From Novosphingobium sp. 9U (GTDB taxonomy: Bacteria > Pseudomonadota > Alphaproteobacteria > Sphingomonadales > Sphingomonadaceae): DNA of 64,000 nucleotides. The translations under genes were made by a program, and so were the position numbers. Location of the stretch: NCBI RefSeq assembly GCF_902506425.1, contig NZ_LR732469.1, forward strand, positions 186,001 through 250,000, written 5' to 3'. Below are positions 10,118 through 20,074 of this stretch, piece by piece. Within the stretch, counting starts at the first letter, position 1. The number at the start of each line of letters is the position of its first letter. Under the pieces are notes generated by a model that had not been told where the DNA came from, made no database searches, and saw nothing but the letters and a program-made list of their open reading frames with translations.

Positions 10118-10139
10118 GGGCTTGAACAAGCTCAGCCCG
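10118..10139. repeat. Short palindrome with AACAAGCTCAG core
   Basis: GGGCT and AGCCC arms surround a GAACAAGCTC core. The core resembles the copy at 28097-28122 (GACAAGCTCAGGCTGGGCAG), so this is probably a second kind of small dispersed palindrome in this genome. Confidence 0.5.
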
Positions 10140-10180
10140 GGCAGTCTCGGTGGTAAATCACGCAAGAAGCTCTAGCCTGC

Positions 10181-10203
10181 CCCCTCCCCTTGAGGGGAGA
10201 GGG
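10181..10203. repeat. Small GC-rich palindrome CCCTCCCC/GGGGAGAGGG
   Basis: A near-perfect inverted repeat of about 23 bp, 14 nt beyond the 3' end of the minus-strand peptidase gene. It resembles the outer arms of the larger dispersed repeat found elsewhere in the window and could act as a transcript-end hairpin. Confidence 0.55.
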
Positions 10204-10216
10204 CAAAGCGAGCCGA

Positions 10217-12358
10217 TCACCAGATCCGCACGCGCTGCTCGGGCGGCAGGTACAGCTTGTCGCCCGGCTTCACGTTGAACGCCTTGTACCACTCGTCGAA
10301 GTTCCGGACGATGCCGTTGATGCGGTACTGGTCGGGCGAGTGCGGGTCGACGATCAGGTATTGCCGCCCCTGCGCCTCGCGGATCTTCGAACGCCAGACT
10401 TGCGCCCAGCCCAGGAAGAAGCGCTGGTCGCCGGTCATGCCACCGATCACCTTGTCGGGCTTGCCGTTCAGCGAGAGCTTGTAGGCGCGGTAAGCCAGGC
10501 TGAGACCGCCGAGATCGCCGATGTTCTCGCCCATCGTCAGCTTGCCGTTCACGCAGGTCTTGCCCTCGTCGTAGGGGCACAGCGCATCGTATTGCGCGGC
10601 GAGCTTGTCCTGCAGCTTCTGGAAATTGGCCTGGTCCTGCGCCGTCCACCAATCGCGCAAGTTGCCGGTGCCGTCGTACTTCGAGCCCTGGTCGTCGAAG
10701 CCGTGGCCCATCTCGTGGCCGATCACGCCGCCGATCGCGCCGTAGTTCACCGCCGGATCGGCCGAGAGGTTGAAGAACGGCGGCTGCAGGATCGCGGCCG
10801 GGAACACGATCTCGTTCAGCGGCGGGTTGTAATAGGCGTTGACCGTCTCGGGCAGCATCAGCCACTCCTTGCGATCGACCGGCTTGCCGAGGCGGCGCAT
10901 CTGGTCCTGCTGCTTCCATGCTTCGGCGTTGATGGCGTTGCCGAGCGCGTCGGTAGGCGAGATCGTCAGGCCTTCGTAGGTCTTCCACTCGTCCGGTGCG
11001 CCGATCTTGGTGGTGAATGCGTCGAGCTTGGCTTCCGCTTCCTTGCGCGTTGCCGGACCCATCCAGGCGAGGTCCTGCAGGTTCGCAGCCATGGCCTTGC
11101 GCAAGTTGCCGACGAGGTCCGCCATCGCCGCCTTCTGCGCCGGCGGATAGTACTTGGCGGCGTAGATCCGGCCGAGCAGTTCGCCGATCTGACCCTCGAC
11201 CGCGGAGATGCCACGCTTCCAACGCGGGCGCTGTTCTGGCTGGCCGCTCAGCACCTTGCCATAGAAGGCGAAGTTCGCGTCATCAATCTCCTTGGGGAGG
11301 TAAGAGGCGTGCGCCGCGACGAAGCGGGTCGCCAGCCACGCCTGCCAGGTCGCGATCGGCGCGCTGTTCACCAGCTTGGCCGTCGCCGGCACGCCGCCGC
11401 CGAACAGCGCCTGGGCCTTGGCAGCATCAATCCCGGCGGTCTTCAGCTCATCGGCCGTCGGCGGCATCTGCGACACGACGACGTACTGCGGCGACACGCC
11501 CAGTGCTTGGAAGAACGCGTTCATCTCGCCAGGTGTGGCAAGCGCTTCCGCCTCTGCGCGCGACAGCTTGTTGTAGGTGAGTTCGGGGTTGCGCTGCGCG
11601 GCGCGGTCCCACTTGGCCTGCGCCAGTTGCGTCTCGAGCGCCAGGATCGCCTTGGCCGTGCCCGGCGCGTCGGCATAGCCGAGCTTGCCGAGCAGGAACG
11701 TCGTGTACTCCAGGTACTTGGCCCGGATCTCCTGCGACTTGGCGTCGTTCTTCAGGTAGTAGTCGCGGTCCGGCAGGCCTAGGTCGCCCTGGCTCAGATA
11801 GAGCGCGTAGATGCCGCTCTGCTTCTCGTCCGGGTCCATGCTGGCATCGATCGGCGAGGCGAAGCCGGGCTGGCCGAACAGGCTCATCAGCTTGGTCGGG
11901 GTGTTCGCGGCCTGGATCTTGGCGAGGTAGGGCTTGAGCGGCGCCATGCCCTTGGCATCGATCGCCGCGGTGTCGGTGAAGGCCTTGTACGCGTTCGCCA
12001 GGCGCTCCTCGGCGGTGCCAGGCGCCTGCTTGGTGGCGGCCAGCCCATCGAGGATGTCGTGCAAGCGCGCGATCGAAAGGTTGTTGAGAATGTCGAACGA
12101 GCCGAAGCGCGAGCGGTCGGCCGGGATCTCGGTCTGGCTCAGCCACTTGCCGTTGACGTAGGTGTTGAAGTCGTCGCCCGGCTTGACGCTCGGCTCGAAG
12201 TACTTGGTCTGCACACCGAACGTGCCCCAGTCGGTCTCAGGCTGGACGGCAGCCGCGTCAGCCTTGGCAGGAGTTGCGGTCTGCGCCTGGGCACAGGGCG
12301 ATGTGGCCAGCGCCGCCAGCGAGGCGGCGGCAAGAAGCGAGGTGAAGCGAAGAGGCAA
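10217..12358 (-). CDS. M13-family zinc metallopeptidase (neprilysin-like), secreted
   Basis: A 713-residue M13 peptidase (PepO/neprilysin type) cleaving peptides outside the cytoplasm. The zinc site is His548-Glu549-x-x-His552 (GHEMGHGFDD) with third ligand Glu611 in GENIGDLGG. Upstream is the substrate-binding NAYYNPPLNEIVFPA region. The N-terminus reads as a signal peptide (LLAAASLAALATSPCAQAQ, cleavage probably after AQA). I chose TTG 12358, preceded by GGAAGGA; the open frame extends 48 residues further but upstream residues do not look like a secretion signal. Length fits the family (about 680-720). It appears to be a single-gene unit. Confidence 0.93.
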   Translation of the reverse strand: MPLRFTSLLAAASLAALATSPCAQAQTATPAKADAAAVQPETDWGTFGVQTKYFEPSVKPGDDFNTYVNGKWLSQTEIPADRSRFGSFDILNNLSIARLHDILDGLAATKQAPGTAEERLANAYKAFTDTAAIDAKGMAPLKPYLAKIQAANTPTKLMSLFGQPGFASPIDASMDPDEKQSGIYALYLSQGDLGLPDRDYYLKNDAKSQEIRAKYLEYTTFLLGKLGYADAPGTAKAILALETQLAQAKWDRAAQRNPELTYNKLSRAEAEALATPGEMNAFFQALGVSPQYVVVSQMPPTADELKTAGIDAAKAQALFGGGVPATAKLVNSAPIATWQAWLATRFVAAHASYLPKEIDDANFAFYGKVLSGQPEQRPRWKRGISAVEGQIGELLGRIYAAKYYPPAQKAAMADLVGNLRKAMAANLQDLAWMGPATRKEAEAKLDAFTTKIGAPDEWKTYEGLTISPTDALGNAINAEAWKQQDQMRRLGKPVDRKEWLMLPETVNAYYNPPLNEIVFPAAILQPPFFNLSADPAVNYGAIGGVIGHEMGHGFDDQGSKYDGTGNLRDWWTAQDQANFQKLQDKLAAQYDALCPYDEGKTCVNGKLTMGENIGDLGGLSLAYRAYKLSLNGKPDKVIGGMTGDQRFFLGWAQVWRSKIREAQGRQYLIVDPHSPDQYRINGIVRNFDEWYKAFNVKPGDKLYLPPEQRVRIW

Positions 12359-12510
12359 GAGGCGAGGTCCTTCCCGGATCTGTAGCTGCGACCATGATGG
12401 CCAGCGGGTGCCGGACGGCCCCGCGCGATGGCCAAGGAGATAAGCGGATTCGCCGGGCAATCCAGTCCCTTGATCGGGTGGCGTTGCAGGTTGGTCGATC
12501 AAGGCGAGTC

Positions 12511-12650
12511 GATCCTCCCATACGAGGGGAGGTGGTGCACACGTACTGTGTGACGGAGGGGGGGCACCGCCAGCGGAGTGCTCGACCGAAAGGGTTACAC
12601 CCCTCCGTTAGCCGCTCCGCGCCTGCCAGCTCCCCTTGCAGGGGGAAGAT
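12511..12650. repeat. Dispersed palindromic repeat, copy 1
   Basis: Begins GATCCTCCCAT and ends TTGCAGGGGGAAGATC, so the ends are inverted complements. Inside is the nested pair GGAGGGGGGGCACC and GGGTTACACCCCTCC. The same architecture and wording occur at 23230-23372 and 36023-36167. It fills most of the gap between the peptidase and ABC genes. Confidence 0.8.
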
Positions 12651-12658
12651 CTCAGGCC

Positions 12659-14488
12659 TCACCCATGCGGCGTCACATGCGGCGCATCGAACTGCAGCGC
12701 CGCCAGCCGTGCATAGAGCCCACCGGCCGCGCTCAGCCGCTCGTGCGTGCCTTCCTCGACGATGCGGCCTTCGTCCATGACCACGATCCGGTCCGCCTGG
12801 CGCACGGTGGCGAGGCGGTGCGCGATCACCAGCGTCGTGCGGTCCTTCATCAGCCGGTCGAGAGCGTCCTGCACCAGCCGCTCGCTCTCGGCATCGAGCG
12901 CGCTGGTCGCCTCGTCGAGCAGCAGGATCGGCGCATCGCGCAAGATGGCGCGCGCAATCGCCAGCCGCTGGCGCTGGCCGCCCGAGAGGCGCGCCCCGCC
13001 CTCGCCCAGGAAGGTGTCCAGCCCTTGCGGCAGTTCGCGCAGAAAGGTCTCGGCGTTGGCAGCGCGGGCGGCTTCCCAAATCTGCTCGTCGCTCGCGTCC
13101 CAGCGGCCGTAGCGCAAGTTGTCGCGCGCGTCGGCGGCGAACAGGACGCCCTCCTGCGGCACCAGCGCGATGCGGCGGCGCACTTCGTCCGGGTCGGCGG
13201 AGGTGAGCGGCACGCCGTCGATCTTGATGGTGCCGGTCTGCGGATCGTAGAATCGCTCGGCGAGCAGGAACAGCGTAGACTTGCCCGCCCCCGACGGGCC
13301 GACGATCGCGACAGTCTCGCCCGGCTCCACGGTCAGGGAGAACTCTCGCACAGAGGCTTGAGTCGGACGCGAGGGATAGCGGAAGGTGACCCGCTCGAAG
13401 GCGATCTGCCCCCGCGGCGGGCTGGGCAGTGCGAGCGGCCGTGCAGGTGCGGCGATCAGCGGCCGCTCGCCGAGCAGTTCGGCGAGGCGGCTGGCCGCAC
13501 CAGCGCCGCGCACGAGATCGCCGTAGACTTCGGTCAGCGAACCGAACGCGCCTGCGACGATGCCGCCCGTCACCACGAAGGCAGCGATGGTCCCGCCCGA
13601 GATCACCCCGTTGGCCACGTCGATCGCGCCGCGCCACATCAGAAGGGTGATGGAACCGAAGATCAGGAACATGATCACCGCCGTCATCACCGCGCGGATC
13701 ATGATGCGCCGCTTGGCGACATCGAAGGTGCGCTCCACCGCGGCGCCGAAGCGGCTCGCCTCGCGCTTCTCCTGGTTAAAGGCCTGCACCACCCTCAGCG
13801 CGCCGAGCACTTCGGCGACCAGCGCGCCGATGTCGGCGACGCGGTCCTGGCTGGTGCGCGAGACGGTCCGCAGTTTTCGACCGAAGAATGCGATTGGCAG
13901 GATCACCACAGGGATCGCGAGCAGCAGCCCGAGCGTCAGTTGCGGCGCCAGTGCGAAGAGGTAGATCACCCCGCCCACCGCCATGATCGCATTGCGCAGC
14001 GCCACCGAGACGGTCGAGCCGACCACCTGCTCGATGATCGCGGTGTCGGCGGTCATTCGCGAGGCGATCTCCTTGGGGCTGTTCTCCTCGAAGAAGCTGG
14101 GCGACAGGCGCAGCAGGTTGTCCTGCACCGCCAGCCGCACGTCGGCGACCACGCGCTCGCCCAGCCAGGAAACGCTGTAGAAGCGCACCGCCGTGCCGAT
14201 CGCCAGCACCACCACGATCAGCAGCAGCAACTCGAACCAGCCGCCGATATCCGCCGGGTTGCCGCCATTGGCGAAGCCGCGGTCGATGACGAGGCGGAAC
14301 CCCGCGGGGATCGCCAGGGTCGCGCTGGCGGTGATGACCAGCGCCACCCCCGCCGTGACCAGCCGGCCCGGGTAATTCAGCAACTGGCGCCAGATCATCA
14401 CGAGTGGCGACAGGCTGCGCCGGCGAAGCGCCTCCGCTTCGATGTCCGAGTTCTGTGCGAGCGGGGCCGGACCGGCTGCTGGTTCCAT
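12659..14488 (-). CDS. ABC exporter, fused permease-ATPase (MsbA/MDR type)
   Basis: A 609-residue half-transporter: an N-terminal six-helix domain (about residues 30-320) and a C-terminal ATPase. Walker A GPSGAGKST, Q-loop region LVPQEG, signature LSGGQRQR, Walker B ILLLDEATSALD and the H-loop His in VIAHRL are all present. It would work as a homodimer in the inner membrane, exporting a lipid or hydrophobic compound; the cargo is unknown. ATG 14488 (MEPAAGPAP) was chosen from a much longer open frame because the conserved part starts soon after. Divergent from phaZ across about 240 bp. Confidence 0.92.
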   Translation of the reverse strand: MEPAAGPAPLAQNSDIEAEALRRRSLSPLVMIWRQLLNYPGRLVTAGVALVITASATLAIPAGFRLVIDRGFANGGNPADIGGWFELLLLIVVVLAIGTAVRFYSVSWLGERVVADVRLAVQDNLLRLSPSFFEENSPKEIASRMTADTAIIEQVVGSTVSVALRNAIMAVGGVIYLFALAPQLTLGLLLAIPVVILPIAFFGRKLRTVSRTSQDRVADIGALVAEVLGALRVVQAFNQEKREASRFGAAVERTFDVAKRRIMIRAVMTAVIMFLIFGSITLLMWRGAIDVANGVISGGTIAAFVVTGGIVAGAFGSLTEVYGDLVRGAGAASRLAELLGERPLIAAPARPLALPSPPRGQIAFERVTFRYPSRPTQASVREFSLTVEPGETVAIVGPSGAGKSTLFLLAERFYDPQTGTIKIDGVPLTSADPDEVRRRIALVPQEGVLFAADARDNLRYGRWDASDEQIWEAARAANAETFLRELPQGLDTFLGEGGARLSGGQRQRLAIARAILRDAPILLLDEATSALDAESERLVQDALDRLMKDRTTLVIAHRLATVRQADRIVVMDEGRIVEEGTHERLSAAGGLYARLAALQFDAPHVTPHG

Positions 14489-14725
14489 GCGGCGGCGCCT
14501 TACTCTTTCGCATGGAGCAGGGAAAGAGGTGGTTCCGGCCGGGCCGCTCCTGTCTGGGTTTAGGGCCAGCGTGTTGGCACGCACATCGCTGCACGCTGTC
14601 GGAGTGGGTCCATAGGCACGCCTCCTGGCCAAATGCCGCATTGCACAATAACCGGATGTGCACCAAATAGAGCGCATTGAAACGGATGCGGCGTGCAAGC
14701 GTCGCGGCCCGAGGAGATCGGCTTC

Positions 14726-15970
<1,245 letters not shown>

Positions 15971-16065
15971 CCGCATGATCGGATCGACTGGGCGCGAGAT
16001 GCCTGTCCGCCTCGGGTGTGTCTCGCCGGCCGTACTGGTTAGATTAAGCGAAATCCGCTAGACCA

Positions 16066-16806
16066 ATGCCCATGGATCGGATGCTAGGCAGACGCGATGT
16101 TCTGAAGGGTACGGTGGCGATCGGCACGGGGCTCGCTGCCGTCGGCTGGGCTACGCCCGGTCTGGCGCAAGCCTTGCCGGCGCCCCTGCCCACGACTGCA
16201 GCCCCCGCTGGAGCCCCGCTCGATGGGCTCTTGCCCGGCGCGGCCCCTGTCAGCCCCGCCGCCGCGCTGCCGACCTCGCCGGTCGGCACGCCCGAGTACA
16301 ACCGCCGCATCCTGGCCAATGCCAAGCGTCAGGTCGAACGGCTCGGCAGCAAGCTGTGGCGCACCGACTTGGTCGGTATCGCCGACTTCTCGCGTCCTTC
16401 GTGGGAGCCGCGGCTGCACTTCGCCAACTTGGAGAACGGCACCGTTCGCTCTTTCCTGCTCGCGCACGGCAAGGGTTCGGACCTCAGCCACACCGGTTGG
16501 CTGCAGAACTTCTCCGACCAGTACGGCTCGCTCGCGACCTCGCGCGGCGCGTATCTGACGTGCGAGTGGTACACCGGCAAGTACGGCACCTCGATCCGCC
16601 TGGTCGGGCTTGATCCTGACAACCGCACCGCGCTCGAACGCATGATCGTGATGCACTCGGCCTGGTATGTCGATGCCGGCATGATCGCCAAGTGGGGCAA
16701 GATCGGCCGTAGCGACGGCTGCTTCGCCATGAGCCCGGCCGACTTCAACGAGGCCCTGTGGCACCTTTCGGGCGGGCGCCTGCTGTTCGCGGATCGCATC
16801 GTCTAG
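16066..16806 (+). CDS. Murein L,D-transpeptidase-like protein (YkuD_2), Tat-exported
   Basis: A 246-residue exported protein. The N-terminus has a twin-arginine motif (GRRDVLKG) followed by a hydrophobic stretch ending AQA, so folded export by Tat is likely. A Pro/Ala-rich linker (about 40-75) precedes a catalytic domain with LLAHGKGSD, a YGSLATSRGAY segment, HSAWYV and the catalytic block GRSDGCFAM with Cys219. This is the pattern of the murein L,D-transpeptidase catalytic family. It probably acts on peptidoglycan cross-links; no direct proof. Three in-frame ATGs (16066, 16072, 16081) make the exact start uncertain. It stands alone. Confidence 0.85.
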   Translation: MPMDRMLGRRDVLKGTVAIGTGLAAVGWATPGLAQALPAPLPTTAAPAGAPLDGLLPGAAPVSPAAALPTSPVGTPEYNRRILANAKRQVERLGSKLWRTDLVGIADFSRPSWEPRLHFANLENGTVRSFLLAHGKGSDLSHTGWLQNFSDQYGSLATSRGAYLTCEWYTGKYGTSIRLVGLDPDNRTALERMIVMHSAWYVDAGMIAKWGKIGRSDGCFAMSPADFNEALWHLSGGRLLFADRIV

Positions 16807-16879
16807 ACTCGTCTGACTTGGGCGCGGACTCGCGTTCTCGCCAAGCATCGACAGCACCGGCCTGCGATGTTACGCGACC

Positions 16880-17485
16880 ATGATGGCAACACTGAGCGGG
16901 ACCAAGCTGGCCGAACCCACCGACGCGCGGCAAGTCCGCTCGCGCAAGGCCCTCAATGCGGCGCTGCTGGCGCTGCTGGAAGAGAAGCCGTTCGACCAGC
17001 TCACCATCCGCGAGATCAGCGCGCGCGCCGGCACCGGCTATGCGACCTTCTTTCGCCACTACGAGACCAAGGAAGCGCTGCTGGGCGATGTCGCGTCCGA
17101 GGAGATCGGCGGTCTGCTGGCGATGACGCTGCCGATCCTGGACCAGGCAAACAGCTACGATTCCACGCTGGCGCTGTGCGGCTACGTCGCCGAGCACCGC
17201 GCCTTGTGGTCGGCCCTCCTCGCCGGCGGCGCCGCAGCGATCGTGCGCAATGAGTTCATCCGCCAGGCGCGCCTCTTGCCGCTCGCCGCGCAGCAGCAGA
17301 AGCCGTGGCTTCCGGCTGACCTGGGCGTGGTGCACGGCACCGGCGCGATGATCGACGGTCTGGCGTGGTGGCTGACGATCGGCACCGACCTTTCGGCCGA
17401 GCAGATCGCCACGATCCTCCACCGGCTGATCATCGCGCCGCTAGTCGGGGACACAGCGCCGCGTGAGGCCGCTGCGGCGCAGTAG
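16880..17485 (+). CDS. TetR/AcrR-family transcriptional regulator
   Basis: A 201-residue regulator. The N-terminal helix-turn-helix is at about residues 20-70 (LTIREISARAGTGYATFFRHYETKE read in part), with the family's conserved Phe-His-Tyr turn. The C-terminal ligand domain is alanine-rich and unassignable. It lies 78 bp before the XdhC-like/MocA-like pair in the same direction, so it may control that pair; a TATATAC sequence lies between them, as might a promoter. Confidence 0.87.
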   Translation: MMATLSGTKLAEPTDARQVRSRKALNAALLALLEEKPFDQLTIREISARAGTGYATFFRHYETKEALLGDVASEEIGGLLAMTLPILDQANSYDSTLALCGYVAEHRALWSALLAGGAAAIVRNEFIRQARLLPLAAQQQKPWLPADLGVVHGTGAMIDGLAWWLTIGTDLSAEQIATILHRLIIAPLVGDTAPREAAAAQ

Positions 17486-17562
17486 TCCGCGCAGGACCGC
17501 CGGTTCGCCTTTGTCTTCATCGATCGTGGCGTGACCAGGCGCCCGCTCCTATATACCTGCCG

Positions 17563-18564
17563 ATGCTGCCAAACGCCTACCCAGTCGAAGCCGATGTGCT
17601 GCTCGCCGATGCCGATTGGCCGACATTCGGCTGGAGCGACGACGTTCGTCCAGCGCTGGCGCAGGCCATGGCAGCGGGCCGACCCGCCGCGCTCGCGACA
17701 CTGTTCGAAGTCGGTGGCAGCGCGCCGCGTGGTCCCGGCGCGCAGATGCTGTTCGTCGGCAATGCGGCGACCGGCTACTTCTCGGGCGATTGCATCGAGG
17801 GCGATGTCGCCGGCCATGCCCGGCAGGTGCTCGAAGACGGCGAACCGCGCCGGCTCCACTATGGCATGGGCAGTCCGTGGATCGACATTCGCCTGCGCTG
17901 CGGCGGCGCGCTGCACGTCCTGGTCGAGCGTATCCTGCCCGACAGTCCGCCAGCCCGGGCTCTGATCGCGCACGCTCGCGAGCGGACCGTGTGCCGCTGG
18001 CAGAGCGATGGGCGTGACCAGCAGGTACTGGTAGGTGACGGACCTCTGCTCGACATGAGCGACGAGCCGCTGACCATCCGCCGCCGCTATGATCCGCCAC
18101 GCCGCCTTATCGTCACGGGCGGCGACCCCGGCGCGCTTGCGTTGGCGCGCCTCGGCCACGATGCAAGGTTCGAGACGATTCTCGTGCGCCCCCTCGGCCC
18201 GGAGGCCCCGCCGCCCTTCCCCGTGGCGCAGTACTTGCGCGAGCCTGTCGGCGAGGCGCTGGAGCGTCTTGGAGTGGACCGCTGGACGGCATACGTCGGC
18301 GCGACGCATGAGGACGAGCACGATCTGGGCGGGTGCCTTGCGGCGCTGCGGGGCGGTGCCGGCTATGTCGCGATGATCGGCGCGCGATCTCGGGCCGCGG
18401 CGCGCCTGGCCGCGCTCGAAGCCGCCGGAGCGACGCCTGAAGAGCTCGCGCGGCTGCAACTCTCACCTGGGGTTCCGGGGCTGGGCAAGGCGCCATGGGA
18501 AGTCGCGACCGGCATCCTCGCATCGGTCATGCAGGCGCTCAACCCGGCGCGCGAGCGGGCATGA
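17563..18564 (+). CDS. XdhC/CoxI-family protein, orphan copy
   Basis: A 333-residue XdhC/CoxI-family protein. Such proteins bind molybdenum cofactor and help insert or sulfurate it in xanthine-dehydrogenase-type enzymes. The N-terminal part has LATLFEVGGSAPRGPGAQM, the GDCIEGDV segment where other members have a G-G-C/Q motif, and MGSPWIDIRLRCGG. The C-terminal Rossmann part has GGDPGA instead of the usual GxGxxG, so nucleotide binding may be altered, but VAMIGARSR is retained. It overlaps the MocA-like gene by 4 bp (ATGA). No molybdenum hydroxylase subunit is adjacent; a different XdhC lies at 45958. Confidence 0.85.
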   Translation: MLPNAYPVEADVLLADADWPTFGWSDDVRPALAQAMAAGRPAALATLFEVGGSAPRGPGAQMLFVGNAATGYFSGDCIEGDVAGHARQVLEDGEPRRLHYGMGSPWIDIRLRCGGALHVLVERILPDSPPARALIAHARERTVCRWQSDGRDQQVLVGDGPLLDMSDEPLTIRRRYDPPRRLIVTGGDPGALALARLGHDARFETILVRPLGPEAPPPFPVAQYLREPVGEALERLGVDRWTAYVGATHEDEHDLGGCLAALRGGAGYVAMIGARSRAAARLAALEAAGATPEELARLQLSPGVPGLGKAPWEVATGILASVMQALNPARERA

Positions 18565-19127
18565 CGCGCGCGGCGCTGGTCCTCGCGGCGGGATCGGCTC
18601 GCCGCTTCGGCAGCGACAAGCTCTCGGCGCCGTTCCGAGGCGAGCCGCTGCTGTTCCAGGCCATCCGCGCGGCACGCGCGGCACCGGTCGACCGCGTGAT
18701 CGTGGTCGCTCGTCCAGGCCTCGACTGCGGCACATGGCCCGGGGCACCGGCAACGGCGGTAGTCCGGGTGACAAGCGAAGCTTTGTCGGCATCACTCAAG
18801 GCAGGCCTTACCGCCGCCGGTGAGATCGAGACGCTGACCGTATTCCTAGGCGACATGCCGCTGGTTCCGCCCGATCTCGCCGCCAGCCTCGCCGCAATCC
18901 TGGACGACAGCTACGCCGCGATGCCGCGCCAGGGCGGCAAGCCGGGGCATCCTGTCGTGCTGAGCCGGCGAGCCCTTGCTGATATCCCAGGCCTGCAAGG
19001 CGACGCCGGCGCGGGCAAGCTGCTGCGGTCGCGCGACGATGTGGTCTTCCTAGACTGCGACGATGCTGGCATCCACGCCGACGTCGATCGGCCCGACGAT
19101 CTGGAGCGCTTGGCAGTCAGCTCGTAG
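18561..19127 (+). CDS. MocA/MobA-like nucleotidyltransferase
   Basis: A 188-residue NTP-transferase-like protein. It begins with the nucleotide-binding block LVLAAGSARRFGSDK and has the metal-binding FLGDMPLVPPDL segment and GKPGHPVVLS. This is the pattern of MocA, which transfers CMP to molybdopterin (MCD cofactor), or of related MobA-like proteins. With the XdhC-like gene it forms a cofactor-maturation pair for a molybdenum hydroxylase not in view. I chose ATG 18561 because it overlaps the upstream stop. Its 3' end overlaps the convergent TetR gene by 11 bp. Confidence 0.83.
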   Translation: MTRAALVLAAGSARRFGSDKLSAPFRGEPLLFQAIRAARAAPVDRVIVVARPGLDCGTWPGAPATAVVRVTSEALSASLKAGLTAAGEIETLTVFLGDMPLVPPDLAASLAAILDDSYAAMPRQGGKPGHPVVLSRRALADIPGLQGDAGAGKLLRSRDDVVFLDCDDAGIHADVDRPDDLERLAVSS

Positions 19128-19851
19128 CGCGCAGCCGTTCCAGCCTTTCGCGCGCATCGTCCAGCAGCCTGGCCGCCTCGTCGATCAACCCGGCGTCCGC
19201 CGCCCCGTCACTCGCTTGCGATTGCGACAGGCCATGGAGGAACAGCTGCACGCCGAAGCGAGTCTGGCGGGTCACGGCCGCCATATCGAGATCGAGGCCC
19301 CATGCGGCGCTGTTGGCCGGGCCGGCAACGATGAGGTTGAGGAACGCATGCGCGGCCTCCATCGCCTGTCCCGGCTCCAGGTCCATGCGACGCGTGAACA
19401 GATCGGCGAGGTACGTCAGCGTCGGCTCGGTGCCGAGCCGCACGTTTTCGATGCTGATCTCGGGCATGCGCACCGACTCGGCATTGGTGAGCCGCATTAG
19501 CCGCAGGCCGGCGGGCTGAAGCACGTTGCCGACGAGCGCATCGCCGATGCGCACCAGGCTCTGCTCGAGGTCGGCCGCCTCGAGTGCGCGCAAATTCTCC
19601 ACGGGGACCATCCACTCGTCGATCGCGCGCGAGAGTGCCGCCTTGAACAGGCGCGTCTTGTCCCCGTAGCGCGCGTACACGGTGCGCTTCGCCATGCCGG
19701 CAGCGGCCGTGATCGCATCGATGCTGGTGCCGTCGAACCCTTTTTCGAGGAACAGGTCCAGGGCCTTATCCAGCAGTTCCTCATTGCTCAGCGAGGGCCG
19801 GCCCGGGCGGCGCCGGACGGATAGATCGCCTGTCGCTTCTGCGTCCTGCAA
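19117..19851 (-). CDS. TetR/AcrR-family transcriptional regulator
   Basis: A 244-residue regulator. The DNA-binding domain (about 15-75) contains RRPGRPSLSNEELLDKAL, FDGTSIDAITAAAGMAKRT and the VYARYGDKTRLF turn. The C-terminal half resembles the AefR-like TetR effector domain. It is divergent from the TauD-SDR-TauD-ABM module at 20075 with a 223-bp gap, the classical layout for a repressor of the adjacent operon. The gap holds TTGGTAACCCAA and two GCCTAAC copies that could be operator parts, but no strong palindrome stands out. Confidence 0.88.
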   Translation of the reverse strand: MQDAEATGDLSVRRRPGRPSLSNEELLDKALDLFLEKGFDGTSIDAITAAAGMAKRTVYARYGDKTRLFKAALSRAIDEWMVPVENLRALEAADLEQSLVRIGDALVGNVLQPAGLRLMRLTNAESVRMPEISIENVRLGTEPTLTYLADLFTRRMDLEPGQAMEAAHAFLNLIVAGPANSAAWGLDLDMAAVTRQTRFGVQLFLHGLSQSQASDGAADAGLIDEAARLLDDARERLERLRATS

Positions 19852-20074
19852 AGCTGCCTAACCCCCATCCGATTGGTAACCCAAAGAAGCCTAACAGCCC
19901 GGTTCCCCTGCGGCAACGCCAGTATGAAACGACATAGGTGTGATTTGCGGGTGGAGGCATCTAGATTGTAAGTGACGTCGAGCTATGGAGGTGCTATTAA
20001 AACGACCAGGGTAACAATCGTGAGAGCACCATGAGCCGCTAAGACGGCCGCTCTCTCCAGCCTGGAGGAAGCCG

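Larger units (their letters stand above)
9648..10216. other. Gene-free stretch with nested hairpins
   Basis: About 570 bp between egtB and the peptidase gene without a convincing gene. The first 130 bp presumably hold the egtB promoter. From about 9830 to 10170 base composition is lower in GC than the neighbours and short frames on both strands have no recognisable family. It holds an inverted-repeat system (9986-10060), a short palindrome (10118-10139) and a small GC-rich palindrome (10181-10203). It may be a decayed mobile element or a structured RNA; neither is shown. Confidence 0.5.

Noticed and set aside
9836..10165. 109-codon minus-strand frame in the gap before the peptidase gene
   Set aside because: Covers the hairpin region, has unusual composition and no family or ribosome site; treated as non-coding.
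10190..11782. 530-codon plus-strand frame across the M13 peptidase gene
   Set aside because: Antisense to a gene with intact zinc motifs; its translation is rich in Arg, Val and Gln without any family pattern, typical of a high-GC shadow frame.
12578..14563. 661-codon plus-strand frame across the ABC exporter gene
   Set aside because: Exact antisense of a complete ABC transporter; composition dominated by Arg, His, Asp and Gln, no recognisable domain.
16880..17485. TetR gene as the RutR regulator of the rut cluster
   Set aside because: It is 10 kb away, next to molybdenum-cofactor genes, and shows no specific RutR feature that I can recognise.
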